Notes under the pieces: generated by a model | The model's input: the letters and a program-made list of their open reading frames with translations, nothing else | Told to the model about the DNA's origin: nothing | Databases searched by the model: none | Position numbers and translations under genes: made by a program | Assembly: GCF_000526695.1 (NCBI RefSeq) | Contig: NZ_JAGO01000003.1 | Location: 1 to 51,558, forward strand | From: Carnimonas nigrificans ATCC BAA-78 | GTDB taxonomy: Bacteria > Pseudomonadota > Gammaproteobacteria > Pseudomonadales > Halomonadaceae | Length of the DNA stretch: 51,558 nucleotides | Reading direction: 5' to 3' | Part shown: one piece after another, positions 39,381 to 48,916 of the stretch | Position numbering within the stretch: the stretch's first letter is position 1 | How the letters are laid out: each line of letters starts with the position of its first letter

Positions 39381-40415
39381 CTACGATTTTTTGCTGTACG
39401 TCGCAGTACGACCCGCCTGGGGTACGCAAAACGCATCTGCGCTTAGCCCTGCATCAGCCACCAGCTGCTCAAGCCGTTCCTGCGGCTCGAACTGTGCATC
39501 GTCGGCCAGCGCAAAGCAACCGAAATGGCACGCCACGCTGTGCTGCGATTTTACCATCCGGTGCGCCTGAAGTGCCTCATCTGGCCCCATGTGTACCGGG
39601 CTCATGAACCATTCAGGGCGGAAGGCACCTATCGGCAGAAGCGACAGGGTCATCGGCCCATAACGCTCGCCAACTTCAGTAAAGAACTCACCGAACCCCG
39701 TATCTCCTGCGAAGTAAACCGGGCCTGCGCTGCTTTCAAAAACAAATCCGCCCCATAGCGTGGTGCGTTTGTCCCACAACGAACGGGCTCCCCAATGACG
39801 CGCAGGCACAAAGTGCAGCCTATGCCCGCCGAGGTCGGCGCTCTGCCACCAATCCAGTTCGGTCACACGGGAGATGCCCGCATCCTTGCACAGACGCGCG
39901 TTGCCAAGCCCTACATACAGATGAACATCAGGAAAGCGCTGTGCAATCTCTCTCAGCGCCCAGACATCGCAGTGATCATAGTGGTTGTGGCTCAGCCAGA
40001 TGGCATCAATACGGGGCAACTCATCCAATGCGATACCCGGCGCATGAAATCGCTGCGGCCCCGCAAAGCTGAAAGGGCTGACACGAGTTGACCACACCGG
40101 ATCAGTCAGCACATTAAGACCATCGAACTGGAGCAGAAAGGTCGAATGGTTAACCAGGGTGACCTGAATTTCATTCGTCGAAGGTGCAGGCAGTGGCTGC
40201 CACGACGAATGAGGTAACGACTGCCAGCTCCATTGGGGCGTGTTGCCCTTACGCTCTCTGCACCACTTTTTGAAATCACTGCGCGAAAGGTTATGTGAGG
40301 CCGGAACGTTATAAAACTGCTTGCCATCGAAGTGATCGCTGACCGGGCCGCGATAACGATAGGCGCAGGCAAGCCCTTTGATGGTCAACCAAAAGAGAGG
40401 CGCTGATCCAGCCAT
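39381..40415 (-). CDS. Metallo-beta-lactamase-fold hydrolase (RomA/NAPE-PLD-like)
   Basis: A 344-residue protein with a zinc-binding HNHYDHCD (residues 143-150), preceded by VTLVNHSTFLLQ and TDPVWSTRVSPF, followed by a further GDTGFG and a C-terminal HFGCFAL. This layout matches the RomA and N-acylphosphatidylethanolamine phospholipase D-like group. The actual substrate is unknown. No signal peptide is obvious. It lies 66 bp from lysE and 59 bp from dapB, on the same strand. Confidence 0.87.
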   Translation of the reverse strand: MAGSAPLFWLTIKGLACAYRYRGPVSDHFDGKQFYNVPASHNLSRSDFKKWCRERKGNTPQWSWQSLPHSSWQPLPAPSTNEIQVTLVNHSTFLLQFDGLNVLTDPVWSTRVSPFSFAGPQRFHAPGIALDELPRIDAIWLSHNHYDHCDVWALREIAQRFPDVHLYVGLGNARLCKDAGISRVTELDWWQSADLGGHRLHFVPARHWGARSLWDKRTTLWGGFVFESSAGPVYFAGDTGFGEFFTEVGERYGPMTLSLLPIGAFRPEWFMSPVHMGPDEALQAHRMVKSQHSVACHFGCFALADDAQFEPQERLEQLVADAGLSADAFCVPQAGRTATYSKKS

Positions 40416-40474
40416 GCTGTGTATTCCCTTGTCATGAAACAGTCGTTACAGGGCAACGTTGCTACGTTCTGACG

Positions 40475-41290
40475 TTATTTCGCCGCCGTTTTCAGCCCCA
40501 GCATGTCCTGCATATCGTAGTAACCCGGCGACTGCGCCGCCGCCCACAGCGCTGCGCGCACTGCGCCATTGGCGAAGGTCATGCGGCTCGAAGCCTTATG
40601 AGTGATTTCGATCCGCTCTCCTTCCGCCGCGAAGGTAACGGTATGCTCGCCGACGATATCGCCCCCACGAATTACGGAGAAGCCGATTTCGTCGTCGCTA
40701 CGTGGACCGCACTGTCCTACCCGAGAAAATACACCACAGTGCTCAAGATCGCGCCCAAGCGCATCCGCCACCGCACGCCCCATCATTAGCGCCGTGCCTG
40801 ATGGCGCATCCACCTTATGACGATGGTGCGCTTCGGTAATTTCGATATTGAAGCCGGCATCACCCAGAGCGCGGGCAGCGGTTGCCAGCAGATTGAGCGA
40901 CAGGTTGACGCCGGTACTGTAGTTTTCTGCGTAAACCAGAGGAATAGCACTGGCGTGATGTTTGATTTCCGCTAGCTGCGACTTGTCAAAACCGGTCGTA
41001 CCGATAACTGCCGCCTTGTTGTGTTCAGCGCAGAAGGCGAGCGCGTCCATGGTGGAAGCGGGGGTAGTGAAATCAATAATGACATCGAAATCAGCGCTTT
41101 CGCCAAGCGTGCCGGTTGCCGCTACGCCGATTTTTCCCAGACCGCAGATTTCACCAATATCAGCCCCCAATAACGAGCTGCCCGGCCTTACCACTGCCGC
41201 GACGAGCTGAGCTCCTTCCATTGCGTGCACCGCCTGTACCAACATGCGCCCCATTCTTCCTGCGGCACCTAACACTACCACTCGCGTCAT
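40475..41290 (-). CDS. dapB: 4-hydroxy-tetrahydrodipicolinate reductase
   Basis: NAD(P)H-dependent step of the lysine/diaminopimelate pathway. The 271-residue protein has the dinucleotide motif [11 protein letters not shown] (residues 6-16), the DFTTPAST loop and [15 protein letters not shown] with catalytic His and Lys. Preceded by a spacer with a GGCAGCT/AGCTGCC hairpin, with no recognizable riboswitch. Downstream dnaJ belongs to a different unit, separated by its terminator. Confidence 0.97.
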   Translation of the reverse strand: MTRVVVLGAAGRMGRMLVQAVHAMEGAQLVAAVVRPGSSLLGADIGEICGLGKIGVAATGTLGESADFDVIIDFTTPASTMDALAFCAEHNKAAVIGTTGFDKSQLAEIKHHASAIPLVYAENYSTGVNLSLNLLATAARALGDAGFNIEITEAHHRHKVDAPSGTALMMGRAVADALGRDLEHCGVFSRVGQCGPRSDDEIGFSVIRGGDIVGEHTVTFAAEGERIEITHKASSRMTFANGAVRAALWAAAQSPGYYDMQDMLGLKTAAK

Positions 41291-41404
41291 TGTGCTACCT
41301 CAACTGTTCGCAACCCTACAATTCGTTACTGAAGCATAACCGCTTGGACTTCCGCACGCACGGCAGCTTTCCCAAAGGCGGGTAGCTGCCGCCCGCTTCT
41401 CCAT

Positions 41405-41445
41405 CATAAAAAAACCGGAACGCCAGCTACCTGACGTTCCGGTTT
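41405..41445 (-). terminator. Terminator of dnaJ
   Basis: AAACCGGAACG and CGTTCCGGTTT with inner CAG/CTG make a long stem; the minus strand continues TTTTTTT. It lies about 20 nt after the dnaJ stop. Confidence 0.92.
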
Positions 41446-41464
41446 GACGAGGAGCGCGACGCAC

Positions 41465-42610
41465 TTACGAGCGCATGTCCTCAAAGAACTTCTTCACGCC
41501 GTCAAACCAGCTGCTCTTGCGCGGAGAGTGCTTGGTATCAGTGCCATCCAGCGTTTCCTGGAATGAACGCAGAATGTCCTTCTGCTTTTCATTGAGGCTC
41601 ACCGGCGTTTCTACCACCACCTTGCACATCAGGTCGCCCTGAGCACCACCTCGTACTGATTTGACGCCCTTGCCACGCAAGCGGAACTGACGGCCGCTCT
41701 GGGTTTCGGGAGGAATCTTCAAGTTCACACGCCCATCGAGGGTGGGCACTTCAAGCTCGCCCCCCAGCGTGGCATCAACAAAGCTGATCGGCACTTCGCA
41801 ATAGAGATCGCGGCCATCACGCTTGAAAATAGAGTGTTCCTTCACGTTCACCTGAACGTAAAGATCCCCTGCCGGGCCGCCGTTTACGCCGCCTTCACCT
41901 TCGCCATTGAGACGAATGCGATCACCGGTATCAACACCTGCCGGAATCTTGACCGATAGCGTGCGGGTTTCGCGAACACGACCTTCACCATGACACTTGC
42001 CGCACACCTGATCGGGGATTTCCCCTTTACCACCACAGGTGGGGCACGCTTGCTGTACAGCGAAGAATCCCTGCTGCATGCGTACCTGCCCCATTCCGTT
42101 ACAGGTAGAGCATGAGTGTTTCTTGGTGCCAGGTTCAGCGCCGTCACCGTGGCAGTGTGCACACTCCGCCATGCGCGGTACGCGAATATCAACTTCTGTG
42201 CCAGCGACAGCAGACTCCAGGTCGATATCCAGGTTGTAGCGAAGATCAGCACCGCGAGCCGCGCCGTTGGCACCACGGCCGCCGCGTCCACCGCCGCCGA
42301 AGATATCGCCGAAGACGTCACCGAAAATATCGCTGAAGCCGCCACCACCGAAACCACCGCCGCCGAAGCCGCCACCGGCCTGGCCATCTACGCCTGCATG
42401 ACCGAATTGGTCATAAGCTGCGCGCTTGTCGCCATCAGAGAGCACTTCGTAGGCTTCAGAGACCTCGACGAAACTTGCCTCGGCAGCCTCATCGCCCGGG
42501 TTGCGGTCAGGATGATATTTCTGCGCAAGGCGACGATACGCCTTTTTGATCTCTTTCTGGTCGGCGCTTTTTGCGACACCCAGTACTTCGTAGTAGTCAC
42601 GTTTTGCCAT
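41465..42610 (-). CDS. dnaJ: Chaperone protein DnaJ
   Basis: Hsp40 co-chaperone that loads substrates onto DnaK. The 381-residue protein has the J domain with HPD (residues 33-35), a Gly/Phe-rich linker (about 72-115), four CXXCXGXG-type zinc repeats and two substrate-binding barrels. ATG at 42610 (MAKRDYYE) is the family start; the upstream reading is rejected. It lies 205 bp after dnaK. Confidence 0.98.
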   Translation of the reverse strand: MAKRDYYEVLGVAKSADQKEIKKAYRRLAQKYHPDRNPGDEAAEASFVEVSEAYEVLSDGDKRAAYDQFGHAGVDGQAGGGFGGGGFGGGGFSDIFGDVFGDIFGGGGRGGRGANGAARGADLRYNLDIDLESAVAGTEVDIRVPRMAECAHCHGDGAEPGTKKHSCSTCNGMGQVRMQQGFFAVQQACPTCGGKGEIPDQVCGKCHGEGRVRETRTLSVKIPAGVDTGDRIRLNGEGEGGVNGGPAGDLYVQVNVKEHSIFKRDGRDLYCEVPISFVDATLGGELEVPTLDGRVNLKIPPETQSGRQFRLRGKGVKSVRGGAQGDLMCKVVVETPVSLNEKQKDILRSFQETLDGTDTKHSPRKSSWFDGVKKFFEDMRS

Positions 42611-42736
42611 AAGTCCAACGGCCTCCAAATAGCCGTTCAGGCTTTTGCCCAGGCAGGAAAATCCCTGCGGAGCCAATCTTTAACTGAAAATAAGAACAGA
42701 ACTCGCCTCGATACCAAGGGGTATTGGAAGCGAAGC

Positions 42737-42810
42737 GGCGCGGGAGCCTTCGCCCCCGCGCCTGAGAGACTGATACCTCCAGCCTTATGGCCGGGAAGGC
42801 ATCAGGTATC
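42737..42810 (-). terminator. Two strong hairpins between dnaK and dnaJ
   Basis: Immediately after the dnaK stop, GATACCT/AGGTATC (42772-42778 with 42804-42810) encloses GCCTT/AAGGC, and next to it GGCGCGGG/CCCGCGCC (42737-42762). Neither has a long T-run. They are likely to lower or stabilise the dnaK-dnaJ transcript junction, giving more dnaK than dnaJ. Confidence 0.6.
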
Positions 42811-42815
42811 GCCTG

Positions 42816-44750
42816 TTACTGTTTTTTGTCGTCGTCTTTGACTTCTTCGTACTCGGCATCAACGACATCATCATCAGCCTTGCCTTCGCTACCAGCGGCA
42901 GCTTCTGCGGCACCTGCTTCAGCACCACCCTGCTGTTCAGCGTAGAGCTTCTGAGCCAGACCACTGGAGGCTTCAGTCAGCGCGTCAAGCTTGGACTGGA
43001 TAGTATCCTTGTCATCGCCCTTGAGCGCTTCTTCCAGCTCGCTGATGGCTGCTTCGATTTTCTCTTTCTCGCCTGCTTCAGCCTTGTCACCGGCTTCTTC
43101 AAGCGTTTTACGGGTCGCGTGAATCATGCCATCGGCCTGGTTACGCAGCTGTACCAGCTCTTCAAACTTCTGGTCTTCAGCTTCGTGCGCCTCGGCATCC
43201 TTGACCATTTTATCAATCTCGTCGTCGGTCAGACCACCAGACGCCTTGATTTCGATCGACTGTTCCTTGCCGGTCGCCTTGTCTTTGGCCGACACGTTCA
43301 GGATACCGTTGGCATCAAGATCGAAGGCAACTTCGATTTGCGGAGTTCCGCGTGGTGCTGACGGAATATCAGCCAGATCGAAACGGCCCAGCGACTTGTT
43401 CTGCCCCGCCTGTTTACGCTCACCCTGCAGCACGTGAATGGTCACGGCTGTCTGGTTATCTTCTGCGGTAGAGAAGGTCTGCGTTTTCTTGGTCGGGATA
43501 GTGGTATTTTTCTCGATCAGAGGCGTCATGACACCGCCCATGGTTTCGATACCAAGCGTCAGCGGGGTAACGTCGAGCAGCAGCACGTCTTTAACGTCAC
43601 CGCCAAGTACACCACCCTGGATGGAAGCACCAATGGCGACCGCTTCATCAGGGTTCACGTCCTTGCGTGCCTCCTTACCGAAGAACTCGGCCACTTTGCT
43701 CTGTACCAGCGGCATACGAGTCTGACCACCCACCAGGATGACATCGTCAATGGCAGAAGCAGAGAGATCAGCATCAGCCAGTGCAGTTTTACATGGTGCC
43801 AGCGAGCGCTGAACCAAGTCTTCTACCAGCGACTCAAGCTTGGCGCGAGTAACCTTGACGTTCAGGTGCTTCGGTCCAGTGTTGTCTGCTGTGATATACG
43901 GCAGGTTGACATCGGTTTGCGGCGCAGAAGATAGCTCGATCTTGGCTTTTTCAGCTGCTTCTTTCAGACGCTGCATGGCGAGCGAATCACCCGACAGATC
44001 AATGCCGCTGTCGTTTTTGAATTCGCTGACCAGATAGTCGATCAGTTTGGTGTCGAAATCTTCACCACCCAGGAAGGTATCACCGTTGGTAGACAGCACT
44101 TCGAACTGAGTCTCACCGTCAACGTCAGCCACTTCGATAATGGAGATATCGAAGGTACCGCCACCGAGGTCATAAACAGCGATGGTTTTGTCACCGCGCG
44201 CCTTGTCCATGCCGTAGGCAAGCGCAGCAGCGGTCGGTTCGTTGATGATACGTTTGACATCAAGACCTGCAATGCGGCCTGCGTCCTTGGTGGCCTGACG
44301 CTGATTGTCATTGAAGTAAGCCGGTACGGTGATAACCGCTTCGGTTACTTTCTCGCCGAGGTAATCTTCGGCGGTTTTCTTCATTTTCTTCAGTACTTCA
44401 GCACTGACCTGCGGCGGAGCCATTTTCTGGCCTTTCGCTTCTACCCAGGCATCACCGTTGTCGGCTTCAGTAATGGTATAAGGAACGAGTTTGAGATCCT
44501 TTTGAACTTCATCATCGCTGAATTTACGACCGATCAAACGTTTAACCGCATAAAGCGTGTTGTTGGGGTTGGTGACTGCCTGACGTTTGGCAGCCTGACC
44601 CACCAGCACCTGGTCATCGTCTGTGTACGCAACGATAGAGGGCGTTGTGCGAGTGCCTTCTGCGTTTTCGATAACACGTGCCGAGTCACCATCAAGTACT
44701 GCCACACAGGAGTTGGTAGTACCAAGGTCAATTCCGATAATGCGTCCCAT
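42816..44750 (-). CDS. dnaK: Chaperone protein DnaK (Hsp70)
   Basis: ATP-driven chaperone. The 644-residue protein has the ATPase domain ([35 protein letters not shown]), the linker near [13 protein letters not shown], substrate-binding domain, and a helical lid ending in an acidic tail [12 protein letters not shown] at 44750 follows GAGGTG; an upstream GTG at 44759 overlaps that site and is rejected. A sigma-32-like promoter lies 115 nt upstream. Confidence 0.98.
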   Translation of the reverse strand: MGRIIGIDLGTTNSCVAVLDGDSARVIENAEGTRTTPSIVAYTDDDQVLVGQAAKRQAVTNPNNTLYAVKRLIGRKFSDDEVQKDLKLVPYTITEADNGDAWVEAKGQKMAPPQVSAEVLKKMKKTAEDYLGEKVTEAVITVPAYFNDNQRQATKDAGRIAGLDVKRIINEPTAAALAYGMDKARGDKTIAVYDLGGGTFDISIIEVADVDGETQFEVLSTNGDTFLGGEDFDTKLIDYLVSEFKNDSGIDLSGDSLAMQRLKEAAEKAKIELSSAPQTDVNLPYITADNTGPKHLNVKVTRAKLESLVEDLVQRSLAPCKTALADADLSASAIDDVILVGGQTRMPLVQSKVAEFFGKEARKDVNPDEAVAIGASIQGGVLGGDVKDVLLLDVTPLTLGIETMGGVMTPLIEKNTTIPTKKTQTFSTAEDNQTAVTIHVLQGERKQAGQNKSLGRFDLADIPSAPRGTPQIEVAFDLDANGILNVSAKDKATGKEQSIEIKASGGLTDDEIDKMVKDAEAHEAEDQKFEELVQLRNQADGMIHATRKTLEEAGDKAEAGEKEKIEAAISELEEALKGDDKDTIQSKLDALTEASSGLAQKLYAEQQGGAEAGAAEAAAGSEGKADDDVVDAEYEEVKDDDKKQ

Positions 44751-44866
44751 AGGTTTCACCTCGATTCCGATTCACTTGGCGGTATGTACCACCAATCAAT
44801 ATTCATGTTTGTAAGTTCGGCGCTGAAAGCTTTGGTAATAGCTCTATGCCGTTCGACTGCTTGGGT

Positions 44867-44894
44867 ATATAAGGGCGCTTGATAGCGTTTCAAG
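44867..44894 (-). promoter_or_regulatory. Sigma-32 promoter of dnaK
   Basis: The minus strand reads CTTGAAA then, after an 11-13-bp spacer, GCCCTTATAT. The -35 is perfect for sigma-32 and the -10 close to CCCCATNT. It lies in the grpE-dnaK spacer. Confidence 0.75.
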
Positions 44895-44925
44895 GGGCAT
44901 TGTGATAACAACGCCTCAAAGCCAC

Positions 44926-45519
44926 TCAGGGCGCCTTGCTGACCACCACCATCGCTGGACGCACTACACGGCCATTGAGGGAATACCCTTTCTGCATCAC
45001 GTCAATTACGGTATTAGGCTCGACTTCAGGATTGGGCACCATCGTCATTGCTTCATGGTATTGCGGATCGAAAGGCTCGCCTTGCGGATCAAATACCTCA
45101 ACGCCCTGTTTCTGCAGGGTGCTTTGCAGCATGTCGCGGGTCATTTTCACCCCTTCAAGGTGAACATCTTCGGTTCCCTGGCTCTGCATGGTATCGAGCG
45201 CTTTTTCAAGGCTGTCAGCGACCGGCAGCAGATCCTTGACGAACTTCTCAAGCGCAAACTTGCGCGCCTTTTCGACATCCTGCGCAGCACGTCGACGTGA
45301 ATTCTGCGCTTCAGCCGCCGCGCGCAGCGCCTGATCCTTCGCATCGGAAAGCTCTGCTTCCAGTGCTTCTACACGCTGTTCAAATGCAGCGCTGTTATCC
45401 GGCAGCTCTTCCTCTACTACGCCTTCAACAACACTTTCTTCGCGCTGCTCTTCACCCTGCCGAGACTCATCAGTAACGTCATCTTGAGGATGGCGATTCT
45501 CTTCTGGCTTCTGAGACAT
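44926..45519 (-). CDS. grpE: Nucleotide exchange factor GrpE
   Basis: Releases ADP from DnaK. The 197-residue protein has an acidic low-complexity N-terminus (about 1-45), a long dimerising helix (about 45-105) and the C-terminal beta domain with [15 protein letters not shown] and [28 protein letters not shown] at 45519 follows AGGAG. It starts the grpE-dnaK-dnaJ group and is divergent from recN, as in Pseudomonas. Confidence 0.97.
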   Translation of the reverse strand: MSQKPEENRHPQDDVTDESRQGEEQREESVVEGVVEEELPDNSAAFEQRVEALEAELSDAKDQALRAAAEAQNSRRRAAQDVEKARKFALEKFVKDLLPVADSLEKALDTMQSQGTEDVHLEGVKMTRDMLQSTLQKQGVEVFDPQGEPFDPQYHEAMTMVPNPEVEPNTVIDVMQKGYSLNGRVVRPAMVVVSKAP

Positions 45520-45636
45520 TGGTTTCTCCTGAATAGTCTGTTACCGCTCGTTTTACTGCACACGGTAATGCTGAGCTGCTGCGCGCAGCGGCTATCCTGC
45601 CACGCTGCGGCGCTTGAATAAGTTGACACACATAGA

Positions 45637-45662
45637 ATGGGGTTGGCGGCGCTAATCTCAAG
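45637..45662 (-). promoter_or_regulatory. Sigma-32 promoter of grpE
   Basis: The minus strand reads CTTGAGA, 13 bp, CCCCATTCT, nearly perfect for the sigma-32 consensus CTTGAAA-N13-CCCCATNT. It lies 118 bp upstream of grpE. Confidence 0.85.
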
Positions 45663-45694
45663 ACGGAATCCAGCCTAAAGCTGCACAAAAAATG

Positions 45695-45710
45695 CTGTAT
45701 ATTTTTCCAG
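45695..45710 (+). promoter_or_regulatory. LexA box upstream of recN
   Basis: CTG TATATTTTTC CAG has the exact CTG-N10-CAG frame of the gammaproteobacterial SOS box with an AT-rich core. It lies about 90 bp before recN, next to TATAAA (45716-45722), a possible -10. Confidence 0.85.
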
Positions 45711-45733
45711 GAGGCGTGTTATAAACAGTCAAC

Positions 45734-45749
45734 CTGTATGCATACACAT
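45734..45749 (+). promoter_or_regulatory. Second, degenerate LexA box upstream of recN
   Basis: CTG TATGCATACA CAT keeps CTG and the AT-rich core but ends CAT instead of CAG. Two boxes about 39 bp apart at recN are known in other bacteria. Confidence 0.5.
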
Positions 45750-45796
45750 GCTCTCTACTCCCCACGCTAGCCTTTCAGGCCATCAGGAGAAGATCA

Positions 45797-47476
45797 ATGC
45801 TCACTCAGCTCTCCATCCGCGATTACGCAATTGTCGATCGCCTGGAACTCGACTTCAGTCACGGCATGACGGCCATTACCGGTGAAACCGGAGCAGGCAA
45901 ATCTATTTTGCTGGGGGCGCTCTCATTGTGTCTGGGCGAACGGGCCGAGAGTGGCTGTGTGCGTCACGGGTGTGAGCGCGCCGAATTGACGGCCCGATTC
46001 GATCTGTCGCAATTGGACACCGCTCGCGCATGGCTTGATGCCCGCGAACTGGGCAGCAGTGAGTGCCTGTTGCGCCGTACCGTCTCCGCAAACGGTCGCA
46101 CCCGCGCCTGGATCAACGGCACCCCTTGTACCCTGGCTGACCTCAAGACACTCAGTGAGTTACTGATTGACGTGCATTCTCAGCATGCGCACCAATCATT
46201 ACTGCGCGAACAGCAGCATCAATTGCTGCTCGATGAATACGCGGGCGTTACCGGGCAGGTGGCTGAGCTTCGCGTTCTCTATAAAGAGTGGTCACAGGCA
46301 CGCAAGCGTCTGAAACAGGCACAGGAGAGTGGCAGCGAAGCGCAGGCAAGACGCCAGCTATTGCGCTATCAGGTGGAGGAATTGAACCATCTGGCGCTGG
46401 CAGAGGATGAGCTTCATCACCTGGAAGAGGAACAAACACGCCTTGCCCATGCCGAGCAGTCGCGCCATCAGGCGCAGGTAGCACTGCACTGCTGTAGCGA
46501 TGACGAACAAGGGGCAACGGCCAGACTCATTCAGGCAAAAGGCGCACTCCTGGAACTGCCAGGCGCTCACGAGGGTGCCGTTGCCAACGCTATTGCCCTG
46601 CTCGAAGAGGCCAGTATTCAACTGGATGAAGCCGGCGATGAGCTAGCGCGCTTCATTGATGGCGAAGAACTTGACCCTGAACGACTCGCCTTTGTCGATG
46701 AACGTCTCGCCGATGTGCACCGCATTGCACGCAAGCACCACGTTATGCCCGATGAAGTGGTCGCTTTGCATACCCGGCTTGCGCAAGAGCTTGAGCAGCT
46801 GGACATGAGCGATGACGACCTGGAAGCGTTAAGCGTGAAGGTACGCGAACTGCGTGATCAATGGCGCACACTGGCACAGCAGGTCTCGGAGGCTCGCACC
46901 GCCCACGCAGAAGAGCTGGCGCAGCAGATACAGCAGCAGCTCAGCTTCCTCGGCATGGATAAAGCCGTATTTGAAGTTTCCATCAACCGACGTGACAACG
47001 CCCAGCCAGAAGGCATGGATCACATTCAGTTCCTGATAAGTGCCAACCCGGGCCAGCCACCGCGGCCATTGCATAAAGTGGCCTCTGGCGGTGAGCTATC
47101 GCGCATCAGCCTCGCTATCCAGGTAGTGGCTGCCGCGCACAGCACTATTCCTACGCTGGTGTTCGATGAAGTAGACGTAGGTATCTCCGGTGCCACCGCT
47201 GAGATCGTGGGACGCCTGCTACAGGAACTTGGCAACCAGGGCGCCCAGTTGCTGTGCGTTACTCACCTGCCTCAGGTGGCGGCCCAGGCACATCGACATG
47301 TGCATATCGAAAAACAGCAGCATGATGAAGCCATGCTGACTCATATGTCGGTACTGGATGAAGGCGGCCGCGTCAAAGAGCTGGCGCGTATGCTGGGCGG
47401 CGTCAATCTTTCAGAACGTACCCTGGCCCATGCCCAGGAGATGCTTACCGGCGGCCAGCGCCCTGCACGGCATTAA
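45797..47476 (+). CDS. recN: DNA repair protein RecN
   Basis: SMC-like ATPase in double-strand break repair. The 559-residue protein has Walker A ITGETGAGKS (residues 27-36), a long coiled coil (about 155-375), and a C-terminal signature LSRISLAIQVVAA followed by Walker B LVFDEVDVGISG. ATG at 45797 follows AGGAG. Upstream LexA boxes indicate strong SOS induction. Convergent with fur through a shared terminator. Confidence 0.97.
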   Translation: MLTQLSIRDYAIVDRLELDFSHGMTAITGETGAGKSILLGALSLCLGERAESGCVRHGCERAELTARFDLSQLDTARAWLDARELGSSECLLRRTVSANGRTRAWINGTPCTLADLKTLSELLIDVHSQHAHQSLLREQQHQLLLDEYAGVTGQVAELRVLYKEWSQARKRLKQAQESGSEAQARRQLLRYQVEELNHLALAEDELHHLEEEQTRLAHAEQSRHQAQVALHCCSDDEQGATARLIQAKGALLELPGAHEGAVANAIALLEEASIQLDEAGDELARFIDGEELDPERLAFVDERLADVHRIARKHHVMPDEVVALHTRLAQELEQLDMSDDDLEALSVKVRELRDQWRTLAQQVSEARTAHAEELAQQIQQQLSFLGMDKAVFEVSINRRDNAQPEGMDHIQFLISANPGQPPRPLHKVASGGELSRISLAIQVVAAAHSTIPTLVFDEVDVGISGATAEIVGRLLQELGNQGAQLLCVTHLPQVAAQAHRHVHIEKQQHDEAMLTHMSVLDEGGRVKELARMLGGVNLSERTLAHAQEMLTGGQRPARH

Positions 47477-47503
47477 CCTCAAACTCCATTGCTCAGATAC
47501 AAC

Positions 47504-47540
47504 AAAGCCTCATTGCCATGACTGGCAATGAGGCTTTTTG
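47504..47540. terminator. Bidirectional terminator between recN and fur
   Basis: AAAGCCTCATTGCCA and TGGCAATGAGGCTTT make a 15-bp stem with a TGAC loop. T-runs lie on the plus side (CTTTTTGC) and As on the other side. Confidence 0.93.
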
Positions 47541-47571
47541 CTTTTGCGTTTGGCTCTACTACTGAGCCGGA

Positions 47572-48027
47572 TCAGCTACCGCGGCGGCTGGAACCGTCCT
47601 GACGGGTAGCTTTCGATCCTTTCGGGCGCACATAAAGCACCAGCGCGTGATCGACCAGTTCATAGCCGCGCTCTTCGGCCAGCTCACGCTGGCGACGTTC
47701 GATTTCGCGATCGAAAAACTCGACCACTTCACCGGTTTCAAGGCACAGCATATGATCGTGATGATCTTCCTGGGCAAGCTCGAATACCGCGTGACCGCCA
47801 TCAAAATTGTGGCGCACTACAAGCCCTGCCGCTTCGAACTGCGTCAAAACGCGGTACACGGTGGCGAGACCGACATCTTCACCTGCTTCAAGAAGCGAGC
47901 GATAAACGTCTTCGGCGCTCATGTGAAGGTCTTCTTCCCGAGTTGCTTCGAGAATTTGAAGAATCTTCACCCTCGGCAAGGTGACCTTTAAGCCTGCCTT
48001 GCGTAACTCTTGATTCCTGTCGGCCAT
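47572..48027 (-). CDS. fur: Ferric uptake regulator Fur
   Basis: Iron-dependent DNA-binding repressor of iron uptake. The 151-residue protein has the winged-helix domain (about 1-82, with DVGLATVYRVLTQFE) and a C-terminal dimer domain with the metal cluster HHDH (89-92) and Cys95. The second Cys of the enterobacterial CXXC pair is absent (Thr-Gly), as in Pseudomonas-type Fur. ATG at 48027 is used; the longer upstream frame is not family sequence. Divergent from bamE. Confidence 0.96.
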   Translation of the reverse strand: MADRNQELRKAGLKVTLPRVKILQILEATREEDLHMSAEDVYRSLLEAGEDVGLATVYRVLTQFEAAGLVVRHNFDGGHAVFELAQEDHHDHMLCLETGEVVEFFDREIERRQRELAEERGYELVDHALVLYVRPKGSKATRQDGSSRRGS

Positions 48028-48101
48028 TGGAAGCTCTTCGCAGTCACTGGGTGTATCGGTTATGATCGACCAACGCAAACGATATGGAAACTCTGGGGCA
48101 A

Positions 48102-48515
48102 ATGCAAAACTCGATCAGAATCATCACTCTATTCTGCACGATCAGCCTGATATCAGGCTGCAGCCTTTTCAGCGTCTACAAGCGCGATGAGCCACAGGGC
48201 AACCTGATTACTGCTGAAATGGTGCAAACAATCAAGCCGGGCATGACGCGCGAGCAGATCCTGTACGTAATGGGAGCACCGGTGCTGAACAATGCATTCG
48301 ATGCAGACCAATGGGATTACGTTTACCGTTTGAATGCGTCTGACGACAAAGTATACATCAAACGCGTCAGCATTACGTTCGAGAACGACAGGGCGGTCAA
48401 TATCGAGAAAGACGGCGATATCGACAACACGCCACTGGTCAAGGCTCAGGGCGGCCCGGCAACGGAAACCACCGTATCGCAAAATCCAGGTGGCCCCGCA
48501 GTCAACACCAACTGA
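48102..48515 (+). CDS. bamE: Outer membrane protein assembly factor BamE (lipoprotein)
   Basis: Lipoprotein of the BAM complex that folds outer membrane proteins. The 137-residue protein has a signal peptide ending in a lipobox LISGC with lipidated Cys20, then the SmpA/OmlA domain with LITAEMVQTIKPGMTREQI and MGAP. The tail after about 105 is low complexity. ATG at 48102 is used. Divergent from fur and convergent with rnfH. Confidence 0.94.
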   Translation: MQNSIRIITLFCTISLISGCSLFSVYKRDEPQGNLITAEMVQTIKPGMTREQILYVMGAPVLNNAFDADQWDYVYRLNASDDKVYIKRVSITFENDRAVNIEKDGDIDNTPLVKAQGGPATETTVSQNPGGPAVNTN

Positions 48516-48600
48516 TGCAGCCTCAGCTCCAAAAGGGGCTGAGGTGAGGCGTTGTCACGTAAGGCGCAGCCTGCATCACTAGCCGCATTGCTATGCGGCT
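48513..48600. other. Folded convergent spacer between bamE and rnfH
   Basis: TGATGCAG/CTGCATCA (48513-48520 with 48571-48578) encloses a 10-bp hairpin CCTCAGCTCC-AAAA-GGGGCTGAGG, and a third hairpin AGCCGCAT-TGCT-ATGCGGCT follows (48581-48600). The outer stem starts at the bamE stop. Probably a strong transcription barrier between two converging units; no U-tract follows on either side. Confidence 0.65.
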
Positions 48601-48607
48601 GGTGCTG

Positions 48608-48916
48608 CTATGGGTTGCGCTTATTGCTGGCGCGCGCTCTTCTGGCCTGCTTTGGGTCTATTTTGAGCGGCGCATAAGCCTCTATTCGGTCACCTTGCTG
48701 AAGCTCTGTCGCAGCAGGGTCATGTACCTTCTGCCCAAATATGCCCAATGGCGCCTCTCGCCAATGTTGTTCCTGCGCAGGAAGAAACATTGCTTCCAGC
48801 CCCTGCCGGTAGCCCTCTGCTACCGACGTACCCTCATCGACTCTAAGAGCTACAAGGCGTTGCTCACCCCCGGCAGCAAGCGCTACTTCTATGTCGATCT
48901 TCCTAGCCACGTCCAT
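48608..48916 (-). CDS. rnfH: RnfH family ubiquitin-like protein
   Basis: A 102-residue beta-grasp (ubiquitin-like) protein typically encoded with ratA. Family segments: IDIEVALAAGGEQ near the N-terminus, VAEGYRQGLEAMFL, and the C-terminal RIEAYAPLKIDPKQARRARA. Function is not established. ATG at 48916 overlaps the ratA stop by 14 nt; an upstream start at 48946 is less likely. Confidence 0.9.
   Translation of the reverse strand: MDVARKIDIEVALAAGGEQRLVALRVDEGTSVAEGYRQGLEAMFLPAQEQHWREAPLGIFGQKVHDPAATELQQGDRIEAYAPLKIDPKQARRARASNKRNP

Noticed and set aside
41291-41464. Lysine riboswitch upstream of dapB
   Set aside because: The spacer has one GGCAGCT/AGCTGCC hairpin but none of the conserved lysine riboswitch core.
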